The notes under the pieces are model-generated. The model worked only from the letters and a program-made list of their open reading frames with translations. It did not search any database and had not been told where the DNA came from. A stretch of 64,000 bases of DNA from an uncultured Pseudomonadales bacterium (GTDB lineage Bacteria; Pseudomonadota; Gammaproteobacteria; Pseudomonadales; Cellvibrionaceae), in contig CANLBN010000005.1 of the NCBI GenBank assembly GCA_947488935.1, forward strand, positions 1-64,000, given 5' to 3'. The position numbers and the translations under genes were made by a program. Positions 30,765-41,268 of the stretch are shown in pieces. Position 1 is the stretch's first letter. Each line of letters begins with the position of its first letter.

Positions 30765-31988
30765 ATGGCAAAAGAAAAGTTTGAACGTAATAAGCCCCAC
30801 GTCAATGTGGGCACAATTGGTCACGTTGACCATGGTAAAACCACTCTAACAGCCGCGTTAACCCGCGTATGTTCAGAAGTATGGGGCGGTGCAGCTGTTG
30901 CCTTTGACGGTATTGATAATGCGCCTGAAGAGCGTGAGCGCGGTATTACTATTGCAACCTCGCACGTTGAATATGATTCACCTGATCGTCACTACGCACA
31001 CGTAGATTGCCCAGGTCACGCCGATTATGTTAAAAACATGATCACCGGTGCGGCTCAAATGGACGGTGCTATCCTGGTGTGTGGCGCAACTGATGGCCCT
31101 ATGCCTCAAACACGTGAGCACATCTTGCTTTCACGTCAGGTGGGTGTTCCTTATATCGTAGTATTCCTAAACAAAGCTGACCTACTTGCAGAAGACTGTG
31201 GTGGCGTTGGTTCAGAAGAATATGACGAAATGCTAGAGCTTGTTGAAATGGAGCTACGTGAGTTATTAGATACTTACGAATTCCCAGGTGATGACACGCC
31301 AATTATTGCGGGTTCTGCATTGATGGCCCTTAACGGTGAAGACGATAACGAGCTAGGCACTTCTGCGGTTAAAAAGCTTGTTGAGACTCTAGACTCGTAT
31401 ATTCCAGAGCCAGAGCGTGCAATCGATCAACCATTCTTGATGCCTATTGAAGATGTATTCTCAATTTCTGGTCGTGGTACGGTTGTTACCGGTCGTGTTG
31501 AGCGCGGTATCATCAAAGTGGGTGAAGAAATCGAAATCGTTGGTATTAAAGACACCACTAAAACTACCTGTACCGGTGTTGAGATGTTCCGTAAGTTGCT
31601 TGACGAAGGTCGTGCAGGCGAGAACGTTGGTGTTCTTCTTCGTGGTACTAAGCGTGAAGAGATTGAGCGCGGCCAAGTATTGTGTGTGCCGGGTTCTGTT
31701 AAGCCACATACTACCTTTGAAGCAGAGATTTATGTGCTGTCAAAAGATGAAGGTGGTCGTCATACACCATTCTTTAAAGGCTATCGTCCACAGTTTTACT
31801 TCCGTACAACGGATGTGACGGGTGCTTGTGAATTACCAGAAGGCGTAGAAATGGTTATGCCGGGTGATAACATCCAAATGGTTGTTACCTTGATTCACCC
31901 GATTGCGATGGAAGACGGTTTACGTTTTGCGATTCGCGAAGGTGGTAGAACCGTGGGAGCCGGAGTCGTAGCGAAGATTATTGAGTAA
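30765..31988 (+). CDS. tuf: Elongation factor Tu (copy 2)
   Basis: 407 residues, identical in sequence to copy 1 as far as I can compare. The position after rpsL-rpsG-fusA is that of E. coli tufA. By eye the two genes differ at about fifteen mostly third-codon positions over the first 1180 bases, but at 11 of the last 42 bases (31947-31988), all silent. Thus the 3' tail here, AGA-ACC-GTG-GGA-GCC-GGA onwards, looks recoded relative to copy 1. Two displaced partial copies of the same C-terminal codons lie just downstream (32054-32077 and 32096-32113). The protein is intact. Confidence 0.97.
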   Translation: MAKEKFERNKPHVNVGTIGHVDHGKTTLTAALTRVCSEVWGGAAVAFDGIDNAPEERERGITIATSHVEYDSPDRHYAHVDCPGHADYVKNMITGAAQMDGAILVCGATDGPMPQTREHILLSRQVGVPYIVVFLNKADLLAEDCGGVGSEEYDEMLELVEMELRELLDTYEFPGDDTPIIAGSALMALNGEDDNELGTSAVKKLVETLDSYIPEPERAIDQPFLMPIEDVFSISGRGTVVTGRVERGIIKVGEEIEIVGIKDTTKTTCTGVEMFRKLLDEGRAGENVGVLLRGTKREEIERGQVLCVPGSVKPHTTFEAEIYVLSKDEGGRHTPFFKGYRPQFYFRTTDVTGACELPEGVEMVMPGDNIQMVVTLIHPIAMEDGLRFAIREGGRTVGAGVVAKIIE

Positions 31989-32006
31989 GAGTGGCTTTTG
32001 GCGTTG

Positions 32007-32056
32007 GCAAGTTCTTGCTCCATGCAGAACTTGCACTTCCACCATCCGTGGTGGTC
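32007..32056. repeat. Palindromic repeat unit between tuf copy 2 and its displaced tail
   Basis: Two hairpins in tandem: GCAAGTTCT/AGAACTTGC (9 bp, loop of 10, at 32007-32034) and CCACC/GGTGG around ATCCGT (about 32039-32054). The TTGCACTTCC...GGTCG stretch and GCTCCATGC match pieces of the repeat between rpsG and fusA. Confidence 0.6.
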
Positions 32057-32077
32057 GTTGCTAAAATTATCGAGTAA
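32054..32077 (+). pseudogene. Displaced tuf 3' end, remnant 1
   Basis: GTC GTT GCT AAA ATT ATC GAG TAA encodes VVAKIIE and stop, exactly the last seven residues of EF-Tu, 65 bases after the true stop. Codons differ from both intact tuf tails only at silent positions, so this came from a once-functional tuf end. Its first nine bases may belong partly to the adjoining repeat. Confidence 0.7.
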
Positions 32078-32095
32078 GTAGTATTTTGCTCTAAA

Positions 32096-32113
32096 GCCAA
32101 AATCATCGAATAA
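32096..32113 (+). pseudogene. Displaced tuf 3' end, remnant 2
   Basis: GCC AAA ATC ATC GAA TAA encodes AKIIE and stop, again the EF-Tu C-terminus with different silent positions, 36 bases after remnant 1. Six matching codons in order are unlikely by chance. Confidence 0.6.
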
Positions 32114-32132
32114 CTTTTGATGATTGAGTTAT

Positions 32133-32166
32133 AAAAAGGCCGAGTTGCTATGCATCTCGGCTTTTT
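32133..32166 (+). terminator. Terminator after tuf copy 2 and its remnants
   Basis: AAAAAGGCCGAG/CTCGGCTTTTT hairpin with an 11-base loop. It lies 20 bases after remnant 2, which fits remnant 2 being the oldest tuf end next to the original terminator. Confidence 0.8.
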
Positions 32167-32253
32167 GTTTTTTCTTCGTGTGGTATTTGAGTTGGGGGTG
32201 TGTGAGGCTTGCGTAAGCCTTATAATAATTCGCGCAAAAGTCCGAATTAATCC

Positions 32254-32282
32254 TCAACAAAAGCATTGACTTGCTGTATACT
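32254..32282 (+). promoter_or_regulatory. Candidate promoter of the second EF-G gene
   Basis: TCAACA, a 17-base spacer and TATACT, followed by the GC-rich CCCGCGC, about 70 bases before the start. The -35 is poor. Confidence 0.35.
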
Positions 32283-32354
32283 CCCGCGCAAATTTTGTCC
32301 ACGTAGCTGTCAGTAAAATGCTACCTATATAAACAGTGAATGACGAGTAATCAC

Positions 32355-34439
32355 ATGACTGATCTATCCCTTTACAGAAATATTGGTATTTTCGCCCACG
32401 TTGACGCGGGTAAAACCACTACAACAGAACGTATTCTTAAGCTTACGGGTAAAATCCATAAGACTGGTGAGGTTCATGATGGTGAATCAACCACTGACTT
32501 CATGGAACAAGAGGCCGAGCGCGGTATTACTATTCAGTCGGCAGCGGTTAGTTGCTTTTGGAATGATCACCGTTTTAACGTTATCGACACACCGGGACAC
32601 GTTGACTTTACGGTTGAAGTTTATCGTTCGCTAAAAGTATTGGATGGTGGTATTGGTGTTTTCTGTGGTTCTGGTGGCGTTGAGCCGCAATCAGAGACTA
32701 ACTGGCGCTATGCGAACGAATCAGAAGTTGCTCGTGTTATCTTTGTTAACAAGCTAGATCGTATGGGTGCTGACTTTTACCGTGTTGTTGGTCAAGTTGA
32801 AAAAGTATTGGCTGCAAACCCGCTAGTTATGACATTGCCTATTGGTGTTGAAGAGAATTTTGTGGGTGTTGTTGATGTTCTCACTAAGAAAGCATACATT
32901 TGGGATGATACTGGCCTTCCTGAGAATTATACGGTTGAAGACGTTCCCGCTGATATGGTTGACAAAGTTAACGAATATCACGAAATGTTGGTTGAAACAG
33001 CCGTTGAGCAAGATGACGACCTAATGATGGCTTATATGGATGGTGAGGAGCCATCTATCGAAGACCTTAAGCGTTGTATCCGTGCCGGTACTCGTACCAT
33101 GGCGTTCTTCCCGACCTATTGTGGTTCTGCCTTTAAAAACAAAGGTATTCAGTTGGTGCTCGATGCGGTTGTTGATTATCTACCGAGCCCTACAGAGGTT
33201 GATCCGCAGCCATTGACCGATGAAGAGGGTGTTGAAACAGGTGAGCATGCTCTAGTTTCTGTTGATGAGCCGCTACGTGCATTGGCATTCAAAATTATGG
33301 ATGACCGTTTTGGTGCGCTAACATTTGTGCGTATCTACTCGGGTAAATTAAAGAAAGGCGATACTATTCTTAATTCCTTTACGGGTAAGACTGAGCGTGT
33401 TGGCCGTATGGTTGAGATGCAAGCTGATGAGCGTAATGAATTAGATAGCGCGCAAGCCGGTGACATTATTGCCATCGTGGGTATGAAGAATGTGCAAACA
33501 GGTCATACTCTTTGCGATGTGAAGCACCCTTGTACGCTTGAAGCGATGGTTTTCCCAGAGCCGGTAATTTCAATTGCTGTTGCACCAAAAGATAAAGGTG
33601 GTTCTGAAAAAATGGGCGTAGCCATTGGTAAAATGGTTGCAGAAGATCCGTCGTTCCGCGTTGAGACTGACGAAGATTCAGGTGAAACAATCCTTAAGGG
33701 TATGGGTGAGCTTCATCTTGATATTAAAGTCGATATCCTCAAGCGTACCTATGGTGTCGATCTAGAGGTGGGTCAGCCGCAGGTTGCATACCGCGAGACG
33801 ATTACTCAATCAATCGAAGACAGCTACACGCACAAGAAGCAATCGGGTGGTTCTGGTCAGTTTGGTAAAATCGATTACCGCATCAAGCCAGGTGAGCCAG
33901 GTTCTGGTTTTGCGTTTAATTCAGTGGTTGTAGGTGGTAATGTTCCTAAGGAATTCTTCCCGGCTATTGAAAAAGGCTTTAAGGGTATGATGGGCGAGGG
34001 TGTTCTTGCAGGCTTCCCTGTATTGGATGTTGAAGTTGAATTATTCGATGGTGCTTTCCACGCCGTGGATTCATCGGCGGTTGCCTTTGAAATTGCAGCA
34101 AAAGGCGCATTCCGTCAGTCAATTCCAAAAGCGGGTCCGCAACTCATTGAGCCAATTATGCATGTTGACGTATACACGCCAGACGATCATGTGGGTGATG
34201 TGATTGGTGACCTTAACCGTCGTCGTGGCATGATTAAAGACCAAGAAGCGGGTGTAACGGGTGTGCGCGTTAAAGCGGATGTGCCTCTATCAGAAATGTT
34301 TGGTTATATTGGTAGTCTACGCACAATGACATCGGGTCGTGGTCAGTTCTCTATGGAGTTCTCTCACTATATGCCTTGTCCTAATCAGGTTGCCGAAGAA
34401 GTTATCGCTAAAGAAAAAGAGCGTAAAGCAGCTAAGTAA
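32355..34439 (+). CDS. fusA2: Second elongation factor G (EF-G2-like)
   Basis: A full-length translational GTPase of 694 residues from the ATG at 32355 (GAG upstream); an ATG at 32340 would add five residues. Seen: AHVDAGKT (14-21), [34 protein letters not shown]-type domain V motifs and [15 protein letters not shown]. It is clearly diverged from the fusA product 2 kb upstream, although its layout is the same. In Pseudomonas and others a second EF-G occurs elsewhere in the genome. Division of labour (translocation versus recycling) is known for some pairs but cannot be read here. It sits between tuf copy 2 and the S10 operon with its own terminator. Confidence 0.9.
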   Translation: MTDLSLYRNIGIFAHVDAGKTTTTERILKLTGKIHKTGEVHDGESTTDFMEQEAERGITIQSAAVSCFWNDHRFNVIDTPGHVDFTVEVYRSLKVLDGGIGVFCGSGGVEPQSETNWRYANESEVARVIFVNKLDRMGADFYRVVGQVEKVLAANPLVMTLPIGVEENFVGVVDVLTKKAYIWDDTGLPENYTVEDVPADMVDKVNEYHEMLVETAVEQDDDLMMAYMDGEEPSIEDLKRCIRAGTRTMAFFPTYCGSAFKNKGIQLVLDAVVDYLPSPTEVDPQPLTDEEGVETGEHALVSVDEPLRALAFKIMDDRFGALTFVRIYSGKLKKGDTILNSFTGKTERVGRMVEMQADERNELDSAQAGDIIAIVGMKNVQTGHTLCDVKHPCTLEAMVFPEPVISIAVAPKDKGGSEKMGVAIGKMVAEDPSFRVETDEDSGETILKGMGELHLDIKVDILKRTYGVDLEVGQPQVAYRETITQSIEDSYTHKKQSGGSGQFGKIDYRIKPGEPGSGFAFNSVVVGGNVPKEFFPAIEKGFKGMMGEGVLAGFPVLDVEVELFDGAFHAVDSSAVAFEIAAKGAFRQSIPKAGPQLIEPIMHVDVYTPDDHVGDVIGDLNRRRGMIKDQEAGVTGVRVKADVPLSEMFGYIGSLRTMTSGRGQFSMEFSHYMPCPNQVAEEVIAKEKERKAAK

Positions 34440-34455
34440 ATTTAGCTTCTGTTCT

Positions 34456-34483
34456 AAAAGCCTCGCAATGCGAGGCTTTTTTT
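34456..34483 (+). terminator. Terminator after fusA2
   Basis: AAAAGCCTCGC/GCGAGGCTTTTTTT hairpin with a 3-base loop between convergent fusA2 and the thioesterase gene. Confidence 0.88.
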
Positions 34484-34493
34484 ATGGGTGTTA

Positions 34494-34922
34494 TTATTTG
34501 CTTTGATTTTTTTCAAGTACATATTGAGGTAGTTCAGATTCGGGTGGGATGGGTGTTGGTTTGCCATTGTCATTTAAGGCAACAAACTTAAAGTTGCCTT
34601 CGGTCACCTTCTCGCGGTTGCCTATGCGTCCTCGACGTACCCAGGCCTCAACATTTATTGTCATTGATGTGGTGCCGATCTTTATAACGCGCGTATAAAC
34701 GCCGAGTATATCGCCTACCTTTACGGGGCGAATAAAGCTCATGCTGTCGAGAGATACGGTGACCACACGGCTTTGCGCGCGCTGGCTTGCGCAAATGCCC
34801 GCGGCTATATCCATTTGTGATAGCACCCAGCCACCAAAAATATCACCGGATGGATTTGTGTCGCTATGCATGGCGACGGTACGCGTTGTTAGTGTGCCTA
34901 ATGTTTGTTCTATGCTGTCCAT
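34494..34922 (-). CDS. yciA: Acyl-CoA thioesterase, YciA/hotdog family
   Basis: Hydrolyses acyl-CoA thioesters in the cytoplasm. 142 residues with the hotdog signature DTNPSGDIFGGWVLSQMD (21-38) and the central-helix segment, then VTVSLDSMSFIRPVKVGDIL and SMTINVEAWVRR, typical of YciA. Length matches the E. coli protein (132) plus a short tail. It is a single gene facing away from the S10 operon, an unusual neighbour for ribosomal genes. Confidence 0.87.
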   Translation of the reverse strand: MDSIEQTLGTLTTRTVAMHSDTNPSGDIFGGWVLSQMDIAAGICASQRAQSRVVTVSLDSMSFIRPVKVGDILGVYTRVIKIGTTSMTINVEAWVRRGRIGNREKVTEGNFKFVALNDNGKPTPIPPESELPQYVLEKNQSK

Positions 34923-35192
34923 AAAATCCTCAGTGAATAGTAATGTAAAGCGTGTGCTTAACTTATAGTAAAAACTGGGTCTATTATCTACAAAAGTATA
35001 GTCTTGCGATACCGTTCTATTCGTTGGGCTGCCTTGTTTCTCTGTTTTGGGTAGGTATTGGGTGGCTGGTTGTGAAGGCTAAAGATAGAGAGATAGAAGG
35101 AGTGCCGGCGCTGCTTGTCGGCGTTACAAATAAACTTATAAGGCTGGTTGGTGGCTTAATGCATTTATATTAAAAATAAGTGTTTATTAGGG

Positions 35193-35221
35193 TTGACGGC
35201 ATAGGGTCACATCCATATAAT
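35193..35221 (+). promoter_or_regulatory. S10 operon promoter
   Basis: TTGACG, a 17-base spacer and a perfect TATAAT, about 78 bases before rpsJ. The surrounding gap (34923-35298) shows nothing else well supported. Confidence 0.85.
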
Positions 35222-35298
35222 TGCGCCTCAATTTTACGGGGGTAGGTTAAATACTTGCTCGCTGTGATCGTTCTTTAAAATTTTGGAGTTTGGCAGAA

Positions 35299-35610
35299 AT
35301 GCAGAATCAGCGCATTCGTATTCGTTTAAAAGCATTTGATCATAAGCTGATCGATGCGTCCACGCATGAGATTGTAGAAACCGTTCGTCGTACTGGCGCT
35401 CAGGTTCGTGGACCGATTCCTCTGCCGACTCGAAAAGAAAGATTTACCATTCTGGTTTCTCCGCATGTCAATAAAGATGCGCGTGATCAGTATGAGATTC
35501 GTACCCACAAGCGCTTGTTAGATATTGTGGAACCAACTGAAAAAACTGTTGATGCGTTAATGAAGCTAGATTTAGCAGCAGGCGTTGAAGTTCAGATTTC
35601 ACTCGGTTAG
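35299..35610 (+). CDS. rpsJ: 30S ribosomal protein S10 (NusE)
   Basis: Ribosomal 3'-domain protein that also binds NusB/NusG in antitermination. 103 residues from the ATG at 35299, preceded by GGAG at 10 bases. A TTG three codons earlier is in frame but too close to the GGAG. Sequence [18 protein letters not shown] is the usual N-terminus. First gene of the S10 operon, with a 200-base gap to rplC. Confidence 0.97.
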   Translation: MQNQRIRIRLKAFDHKLIDASTHEIVETVRRTGAQVRGPIPLPTRKERFTILVSPHVNKDARDQYEIRTHKRLLDIVEPTEKTVDALMKLDLAAGVEVQISLG

Positions 35611-35810
35611 TTCCCGTATCTTAGGCTCCCAGTATAGGGAAAAGCTTGTGGGTTTTGTTTTAGGTAACACTAAAAATTAACAAGCTCACTTAGGATTGTT
35701 TGATGGTCCTTGTGTAACGCTCTGAGATGGGCGGCCATAGCGGGTCCTATTTCTGCTTTTTCATAAGCGGTTTTGGGGTGAGAAGCCCCGTACACTAATG
35801 AGGTTAAAAA

Positions 35811-36464
35811 ATGACAATAGGTATTGTCGGTCGCAAGTGCGGCATGACGCGTATATTCGCTGACGATGGTGCATCAATCCCGGTAACGGTGGTTGAGGTT
35901 GAACCAAATCGTATCACTCAAGTTAAAAGCATCGAAACTGACGGCTATCAAGCAGTTCAAGTAACTGTGGGTTCTCGTCGCGCCTCTCGTGTTAATAAGC
36001 CTGCTGCAGGTCACTACGCTAAAGCAAATGCAGAAGCAGGTAGGGGTTTGTGGGAGCTTCGCGCTAAAGGCGGTTTTGAGCAAGACGCTTCATTAGAAGT
36101 TGGCGGTGAGCTAACAGTTGCTTCTTTCGAAGTGGGTCAAAAAATTGATGTAACCGGCACCTCTAAAGGTAAAGGTTTCGCGGGTGGTGTTAAGCGTTGG
36201 AACTTTGCAATGCAAGATGCTACTCATGGTAACTCTATCTCTCACCGTGCTCCTGGTTCTATCGGTATGTGTCAAACTCCTGGCCGTGTATTTAAAGGCA
36301 AGAAGATGGCTGGCCATATGGGTGCTGAGCAAGTAACAATTCAGAATTTAGAAGTTGTTCGTGTAGATGAAGAGCGTAATTTATTGTTAGTTAAAGGTGC
36401 GGTTCCAGGTGCTCCTGGTGGCGACGTGATTGTTCGTCCTGCTGTGAAGTTGGGGGGTAAATAA
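35811..36464 (+). CDS. rplC: 50S ribosomal protein L3
   Basis: Early-assembly 23S binder near the peptidyl transferase centre. 217 residues; [15 protein letters not shown] at the start and the long extension [20 protein letters not shown] are family hallmarks. The 200 bases upstream contain AGCTTGT/ACAAGCT pairing (35644-35687) and GGGG/CCCC next to the RBS, candidate leader structures. The stop overlaps the rplD start by one base. Confidence 0.97.
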   Translation: MTIGIVGRKCGMTRIFADDGASIPVTVVEVEPNRITQVKSIETDGYQAVQVTVGSRRASRVNKPAAGHYAKANAEAGRGLWELRAKGGFEQDASLEVGGELTVASFEVGQKIDVTGTSKGKGFAGGVKRWNFAMQDATHGNSISHRAPGSIGMCQTPGRVFKGKKMAGHMGAEQVTIQNLEVVRVDEERNLLLVKGAVPGAPGGDVIVRPAVKLGGK

Positions 36465-37078
36465 TGGAGTTAAGTATTACAACGCCGGGTGGTGCAAATG
36501 GTGCGGTTAGCGTATCTGATGTTGCTTTTGCTCGTGCGTATAATCAAGATTTAGTGCATCAGGTTGTGGTTGCTTACCAAGCGGCTGCACGTCAAGGTTC
36601 GAAGGCTCAAAAAAATCGCGCAGCAGTTGCTGGCGGTGGTAAAAAGCCTTGGGCTCAAAAAGGTAGTGGTCGTGCCCGTGCAGGTACTTCTAGCAGCCCG
36701 ATCTGGCGTAGCGGTGGTGTTACATTTGCAGCTCAGCCACGTAACTATGAGCAAAAAGTTAATAAGAAAATGTATCGCGCAGCAATGCAGTGCATTATGT
36801 CTGAGTTGGCTCGTCAAGAGCGTTTGGTTGTTCTTGAGTCTTTAGAGCTCGAAGCGCCAAAAACTAAAGATTTAGTAAAATCCTTAGCGCAGTATGATAT
36901 TGCTGATGCATTGATTGTTACTGAAGAAATGTCAGAGAACTTATATCTTGCGTCTAGAAATTTGCACAAGATTGGTGTTATCGATGCAGAAGCCATTGAT
37001 CCAGTTAGCTTGGTTGGTTTTGATAAGGTGATTGTTACTGTGGCAGCACTTAAGAAAATTGAGGAGATGTTGTCGTGA
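36464..37078 (+). CDS. rplD: 50S ribosomal protein L4
   Basis: Exit-tunnel protein and, in E. coli, the repressor of this operon. 204 residues. Seen: the tunnel-loop segment [20 protein letters not shown] and the C-terminal Rossmann-like half. It overlaps rplC by one base and rplW by four bases (GTGA), so three genes are tightly coupled. Confidence 0.97.
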   Translation: MELSITTPGGANGAVSVSDVAFARAYNQDLVHQVVVAYQAAARQGSKAQKNRAAVAGGGKKPWAQKGSGRARAGTSSSPIWRSGGVTFAAQPRNYEQKVNKKMYRAAMQCIMSELARQERLVVLESLELEAPKTKDLVKSLAQYDIADALIVTEEMSENLYLASRNLHKIGVIDAEAIDPVSLVGFDKVIVTVAALKKIEEMLS

Positions 37079-37371
37079 GTCAGGAGCGTCTATTAAAAAT
37101 ATTGTTAGCGCCTGTTGTCTCTGAAAAAGCAGTAGGTTCAGCTGAAGTGTCAAATCAAGTTGTCTTTAAGGTTGTTAAAGATGCAAGCAAGCCAGAAATT
37201 AAGGCTGCTGTAGAAAAAATGTTTGATGTAAAAGTTGATAGCGTTCGCACGCTAGTGATGAAAGGTAAGACTAAGCGTACTCGCTTTGGTCTTGGCAAGC
37301 GAAGTGACTGGAAAAAAGCTTACGTTAAGTTGGCTGATGGTCACGATATTGATTTTGCGATGGGGGCCTAA
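37075..37371 (+). CDS. rplW: 50S ribosomal protein L23
   Basis: Tunnel-exit docking site for trigger factor and SRP. 98 residues with [28 protein letters not shown] and [16 protein letters not shown] start overlapping the rplD stop. Confidence 0.96.
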   Translation: MSQERLLKILLAPVVSEKAVGSAEVSNQVVFKVVKDASKPEIKAAVEKMFDVKVDSVRTLVMKGKTKRTRFGLGKRSDWKKAYVKLADGHDIDFAMGA

Positions 37372-37374
37372 GAA

Positions 37375-38202
37375 ATGGCAGTTTTAAAGCGTAAGCCAAC
37401 GTCAGCAGGTCGTCGATTCGTTGTTAGTGTTGTTAGTGCAGATTTACATAAGGGAGCTCCTTATGCGCCGTTGCTAGAAAAGCAATCTAAGTCTGGTGGC
37501 CGTAATAATAATGGCCGTATCACTACGCGTCATATTGGCGGTGGTCATAAGCAACATTATCGCATTATCGACTTCAAGCGAAACAAAGATGGTATTCCAG
37601 CGACAGTTGAGCGTTTAGAGTACGATCCAAATAGAACAGCAAATATTGCCCTTATCTGTTATGCAGATGGCGAGCGTCGCTACATTATCGCTCCTAAAGG
37701 CGTTAAAGCAGGCGATCAAATAGAGTCTGGTGATGCGGCAGCAATTAAGCCGGGTAATACATTGCCAATTCGCAACATCCCTGTGGGTAGTACGATTCAC
37801 TGTGTTGAATTGAAGCCGGGTAAAGGTGCTCAAATAGCACGCTCTGCTGGTACATCTGCTCAGTTAGTGGCTCGTGAAGGTACTTATGCAACATTGCGTC
37901 TTCGCAGTGGTGAAATGAGAAAGGTATTGTCTGAATGTCGTGCGACATTAGGTGAAGTTTCTAACTCTGAGCATAGCCTTCGCTCGCTAGGTAAAGCTGG
38001 TGCGTCAAGATGGCGTGGTGTTCGCCCAACGGTTCGTGGTGTTGCTATGAACCCAGTTGATCACCCACATGGTGGTGGTGAAGGTCGTACTTCGGGTGGT
38101 CGCCATCCAGTAAGTCCTTGGGGTACGCCAACTAAGGGTTACAAAACGCGTAAGAATAAGCGCACCGATAAAATGATTGTTCGTCGTCGTAATAAGAAGT
38201 AA
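37375..38202 (+). CDS. rplB: 50S ribosomal protein L2
   Basis: Largest conserved 50S protein, needed for subunit association and peptidyl transfer. 275 residues. Seen: [37 protein letters not shown] with the conserved His, and the basic C-terminus. Three bases after rplW. Confidence 0.98.
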   Translation: MAVLKRKPTSAGRRFVVSVVSADLHKGAPYAPLLEKQSKSGGRNNNGRITTRHIGGGHKQHYRIIDFKRNKDGIPATVERLEYDPNRTANIALICYADGERRYIIAPKGVKAGDQIESGDAAAIKPGNTLPIRNIPVGSTIHCVELKPGKGAQIARSAGTSAQLVAREGTYATLRLRSGEMRKVLSECRATLGEVSNSEHSLRSLGKAGASRWRGVRPTVRGVAMNPVDHPHGGGEGRTSGGRHPVSPWGTPTKGYKTRKNKRTDKMIVRRRNKK

Positions 38203-38267
38203 TTAAATTACTGGTGTCGAGAGTTTGAATGGCTTTAAGCCATATAACTGATTAAGAGGAAAGAACA

Positions 38268-38540
38268 GTGCCACGTTCACTGAAAAAAGGTCCATTCATT
38301 GATCTTCATCTATTGAAGAAAATTGAAGTTGCTGTCGAAAAAAATGATCGTCGCCCCATTAAAACATGGTCGCGTCGCTCAATGATCATGCCACAAATGG
38401 TTGGCTTGACGATAGCTGTTCATAATGGTCGTCAACATGTTCCAGTGTTGGTTAATGAAGAAATGGTTGGTCACAAGCTGGGTGAGTTTGCGGGAACGCG
38501 CACTTACAAAGGCCATGTGGCTGATAAGAAGGCTAGATAA
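38268..38540 (+). CDS. rpsS: 30S ribosomal protein S19
   Basis: 30S head protein contacting S13. 90 residues: [36 protein letters not shown] and [15 protein letters not shown] start preceded by AAGAGGAAAG. Confidence 0.97.
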   Translation: MPRSLKKGPFIDLHLLKKIEVAVEKNDRRPIKTWSRRSMIMPQMVGLTIAVHNGRQHVPVLVNEEMVGHKLGEFAGTRTYKGHVADKKAR

Positions 38541-38552
38541 GGCGGGTTGACG

Positions 38553-38891
38553 ATGGAAGTAGCAGCAAAATTAAGTGGCGCGCACTTGTCAGCACAAAAG
38601 GCTAGACTGGTTGCCGATCAAATTCGAGGCAAGCATGTTGAAGTGGCTTTAGATTTACTGACATTTAGTAATAAAAAAGCAGCAGTCATCATTAAAAAGG
38701 TGTTGGAAAGTGCAATTGCCAATGCTGAGCAAAACGAAGGTGCAGATGTGGACGAGCTACGAGTGTCGACCATCTTTGTAGATGAAGGCGTGACCATGAA
38801 ACGTATACGGGCACGTGCAAAAGGTCGTGCTGATCGCATTTTAAAGCGTTCATGTCACATTACAGTTAAAGTCGCCGACGACGATAAATAG
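38553..38891 (+). CDS. rplV: 50S ribosomal protein L22
   Basis: Exit-tunnel protein with a long beta hairpin. 112 residues from the ATG at 38553, matching the family start [20 protein letters not shown]. The frame is also open from a TTG at 38547. The hairpin region [13 protein letters not shown] and the C-terminal SCHITV are present. Confidence 0.96.
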   Translation: MEVAAKLSGAHLSAQKARLVADQIRGKHVEVALDLLTFSNKKAAVIIKKVLESAIANAEQNEGADVDELRVSTIFVDEGVTMKRIRARAKGRADRILKRSCHITVKVADDDK

Positions 38892-38907
38892 AGCGAGAGC
38901 GGACGTT

Positions 38908-39588
38908 ATGGGTCAAAAAGTACATCCCACCGGTATTCGTTTGGGTATTGTTAAGAAACATACTTCAATATGGTACGCCGGCAGTGATAAATACGCTGAA
39001 AAATTATATGCGGACATTCAAGTTCGTGAATACATTCATAAGCAGCTAGCAAATGCATCGGTTAGCCGAGTAGATATTGAGCGTCCAGCCAATACTGCGA
39101 AGGTAACTATTCACACCGCTCGACCAGGTATTGTTATTGGTAAGCGTGGTGAAGATGTTGAAAAGCTTCGTGCTCAGATTGCAAAACGTATGGGTGTGCC
39201 AGTGCACATCAATATCGAAGAGATACGCAAGCCTGATTTGGATGCCAAGTTAGTTGCCGATAGTGTAACTAGCCAGCTAGAGCGCCGTGTTATGTTTAGG
39301 CGTGCTATGAAGCGAGCAGTTCAAAATGCTATGCGTCAAGGTGCTGAGGGTATTCGTATTCAAGTTGGTGGTCGTTTAGGTGGTGCTGAGATCGCACGTA
39401 CTGAATGGTATCGTGAGGGGCGAGTTCCTTTGCATACACTTCGTGCTGATATTGATTATTCAACATCAGAAGCGTTAACAACTTATGGGATTCTGGGCGT
39501 TAAAGTCTGGATTTTTAAAGGCGAAGTTATTGGTGATGTTGTTGAAGCAGAGCCGGCGCCAAAAAAGAAAAGCTCAAGAGCTAAGTAA
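38908..39588 (+). CDS. rpsC: 30S ribosomal protein S3
   Basis: mRNA entry-site protein with helicase role. 226 residues: [15 protein letters not shown] at the start, a KH domain with [15 protein letters not shown], and the C-terminal [20 protein letters not shown]. Tail is Lys-rich. GAGAGCGGA precedes the ATG. Confidence 0.97.
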   Translation: MGQKVHPTGIRLGIVKKHTSIWYAGSDKYAEKLYADIQVREYIHKQLANASVSRVDIERPANTAKVTIHTARPGIVIGKRGEDVEKLRAQIAKRMGVPVHINIEEIRKPDLDAKLVADSVTSQLERRVMFRRAMKRAVQNAMRQGAEGIRIQVGGRLGGAEIARTEWYREGRVPLHTLRADIDYSTSEALTTYGILGVKVWIFKGEVIGDVVEAEPAPKKKSSRAK

Positions 39589-39600
39589 GGGGTACGCATT

Positions 39601-40014
39601 ATGATGCAGCCAAAGCGTACAAAGTTTCGCAAAATGATGAAAGGCCGCAATCGCGGCTTGGCAAACCGAGGCTCGAAAGTGAGTTTTGGTGAGTTCGGAT
39701 TAAAAGCAGTTGGGCGTGGTCGTATAACAGCCCGTCAAATTGAAGCGGCGCGACGAGCAATGACTCGTCACATAAAGCGTGGCGGTAAAATTTGGATTAG
39801 AGTTTTTCCTGACAAGCCAATTACCAGCAAGCCTTTAGAGGTTCGCCAAGGTAAAGGTAAAGGTAATGTTGAATACTGGGTAGCCCAGATTCAGCCAGGT
39901 AAAGTACTTTATGAAATGGAAGGGGTAACAGAAGAAATAGCTCGTGAAGCATTTGCTTTAGCGGCAGCAAAGTTACCTATTACTACAACTTTCGTTAAAC
40001 GTTCGGTGATGTGA
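39601..40014 (+). CDS. rplP: 50S ribosomal protein L16
   Basis: A-site tRNA contact protein of the 50S. 137 residues beginning [15 protein letters not shown]. Two adjacent ATG codons (39601, 39604) are possible; GGGG spacing of 8 favours the first, the family length of 136 favours the second. The stop overlaps the rpmC start (ATGA). Confidence 0.97.
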   Translation: MMQPKRTKFRKMMKGRNRGLANRGSKVSFGEFGLKAVGRGRITARQIEAARRAMTRHIKRGGKIWIRVFPDKPITSKPLEVRQGKGKGNVEYWVAQIQPGKVLYEMEGVTEEIAREAFALAAAKLPITTTFVKRSVM

Positions 40015-40205
40015 TGAAAGCTTCAGAATTACGTGAAAAGTCTGTTGATGAGTTAAAAACAGAGATGTTAGCAAATCTTGAAGAGCAATTTAAATTGCGT
40101 ATGCAAGCGAGCTCTGGTCAGCAGGTGAAAACACATTTGTTTAAAGAAACTCGTCGTAATGTTGCACGGATCAAGACGATCCTGAATCAAAAGGCAGGTA
40201 ACTAA
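40014..40205 (+). CDS. rpmC: 50S ribosomal protein L29
   Basis: Small helical protein at the tunnel exit. 63 residues with [17 protein letters not shown] and [19 protein letters not shown] at 40014 overlaps the rplP stop; a GTG at 40011 would add one residue. Confidence 0.95.
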   Translation: MKASELREKSVDELKTEMLANLEEQFKLRMQASSGQQVKTHLFKETRRNVARIKTILNQKAGN

Positions 40206-40208
40206 CCC

Positions 40209-40487
40209 ATGGGTCAGCAAGTAGAAAATGTAAATAGTGCGGCGCGTACCCTAATGGGTAAAGTTGTTAGCGATAAAATGGATAAAACCATTACAGTATT
40301 GATTGAGCGTCGTGTTAAGCATCCTCTGTACGGTAAGTATTTGAGTAAATCTTCAAAGCTTAAAGCACATGATGAAGAAAATAGCTGCAAAATTGGTGAC
40401 CTAGTCACAATTGCAGAGTCTCGCCCACTTTCTAAGTCGAAGTCATGGGCGTTGGTAAAAATTGAAGAGCGTGCAACGCAGTTATAA
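40209..40487 (+). CDS. rpsQ: 30S ribosomal protein S17
   Basis: OB-fold primary binder of the 16S 5' domain. 92 residues with [19 protein letters not shown] and [19 protein letters not shown]. Last gene before a 58-base gap that starts the spc unit. Confidence 0.96.
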   Translation: MGQQVENVNSAARTLMGKVVSDKMDKTITVLIERRVKHPLYGKYLSKSSKLKAHDEENSCKIGDLVTIAESRPLSKSKSWALVKIEERATQL

Positions 40488-40545
40488 TTGCGTCGTTATG
40501 ATTGATAGCAATTATAAATTGCAGTAAAGGTTTCGGAGACGAACA

Positions 40546-40914
40546 ATGATTCAAACACAAAGCTATCTAGAAGTTGCTGATAATAGCGGTGCTCGTCGGG
40601 TAATGTGTATTAAAGTACTTGGTGGTTCTCATCGCCGTTACGCAAGAATTGGTGATGTAATTAAAGTTACTGTTAAAGAAGCAATTCCTCGCGGTAAAGT
40701 TAAAAAAGGCCAAGTTGTTAACGCTGTTGTTGTTAGAACTAAAAAAGGTGTACGTCGTCAAGACGGTTCACTTATTAAGTTTGATGATAATGCAGCCGTA
40801 ATTTTGAATGCGCAGGACGCTCCAATCGGTACTCGTATCTTTGGGCCTGTGACTCGCGAATTACGCGGTGAAAAATTCATGAAAATTATTTCTTTGGCTC
40901 CAGAAGTTCTATAG
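40546..40914 (+). CDS. rplN: 50S ribosomal protein L14
   Basis: Bridges the subunits with L19. 122 residues: [19 protein letters not shown] and the conserved [20 protein letters not shown]. Preceded by GGTTTCGGAGAC. First gene of the spc block. Confidence 0.97.
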   Translation: MIQTQSYLEVADNSGARRVMCIKVLGGSHRRYARIGDVIKVTVKEAIPRGKVKKGQVVNAVVVRTKKGVRRQDGSLIKFDDNAAVILNAQDAPIGTRIFGPVTRELRGEKFMKIISLAPEVL

Positions 40915-40941
40915 AGCTGGCCGAAGGTAGAGGATAACGTA

Positions 40942-41268
40942 ATGCGTAAGATTAAGTGTGATGATGAAGTGATAGTAATCGCTGGTCGTGACAAAGGTAA
41001 GCGAGGCAAGGTTGTTAAAGTATTGCAAGATAATCGCTTGATCGTCTCTGGCGTCCAAATGATTAAAAAGCACCAAAAGCCTAACCCTCAAGCAAATGTG
41101 CCTGGTGGCATTATTGAAAAAGAAGCGCCTATTCAAGTTTCAAATGTTGCTATTTATAACTCCGAGACAGATAAAGCTGACCGTGTTGGTTTCGATGTTA
41201 AAGAAGTAGATGGCAAAGAAGTAAAAGTGCGCGTATTTAAATCAAATGGCGCAACTGTAGGTTCTTGA
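40942..41268 (+). CDS. rplX: 50S ribosomal protein L24
   Basis: Assembly initiator for the 50S. 108 residues with a KOW motif, [20 protein letters not shown], and [19 protein letters not shown]. The 94-base gap to rplE contains a perfect ACCAGC/GCTGGT hairpin (41327-41342), a plausible site for S8-type control of the spc operon. Confidence 0.96.
   Translation: MRKIKCDDEVIVIAGRDKGKRGKVVKVLQDNRLIVSGVQMIKKHQKPNPQANVPGGIIEKEAPIQVSNVAIYNSETDKADRVGFDVKEVDGKEVKVRVFKSNGATVGS

Noticed and set aside
34952..35173. 73-codon frame with one hydrophobic stretch upstream of rpsJ
   Set aside because: GTG start without a good ribosome site, no recognisable family, and it lies just upstream of the S10 promoter. 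Possible but unsupported.
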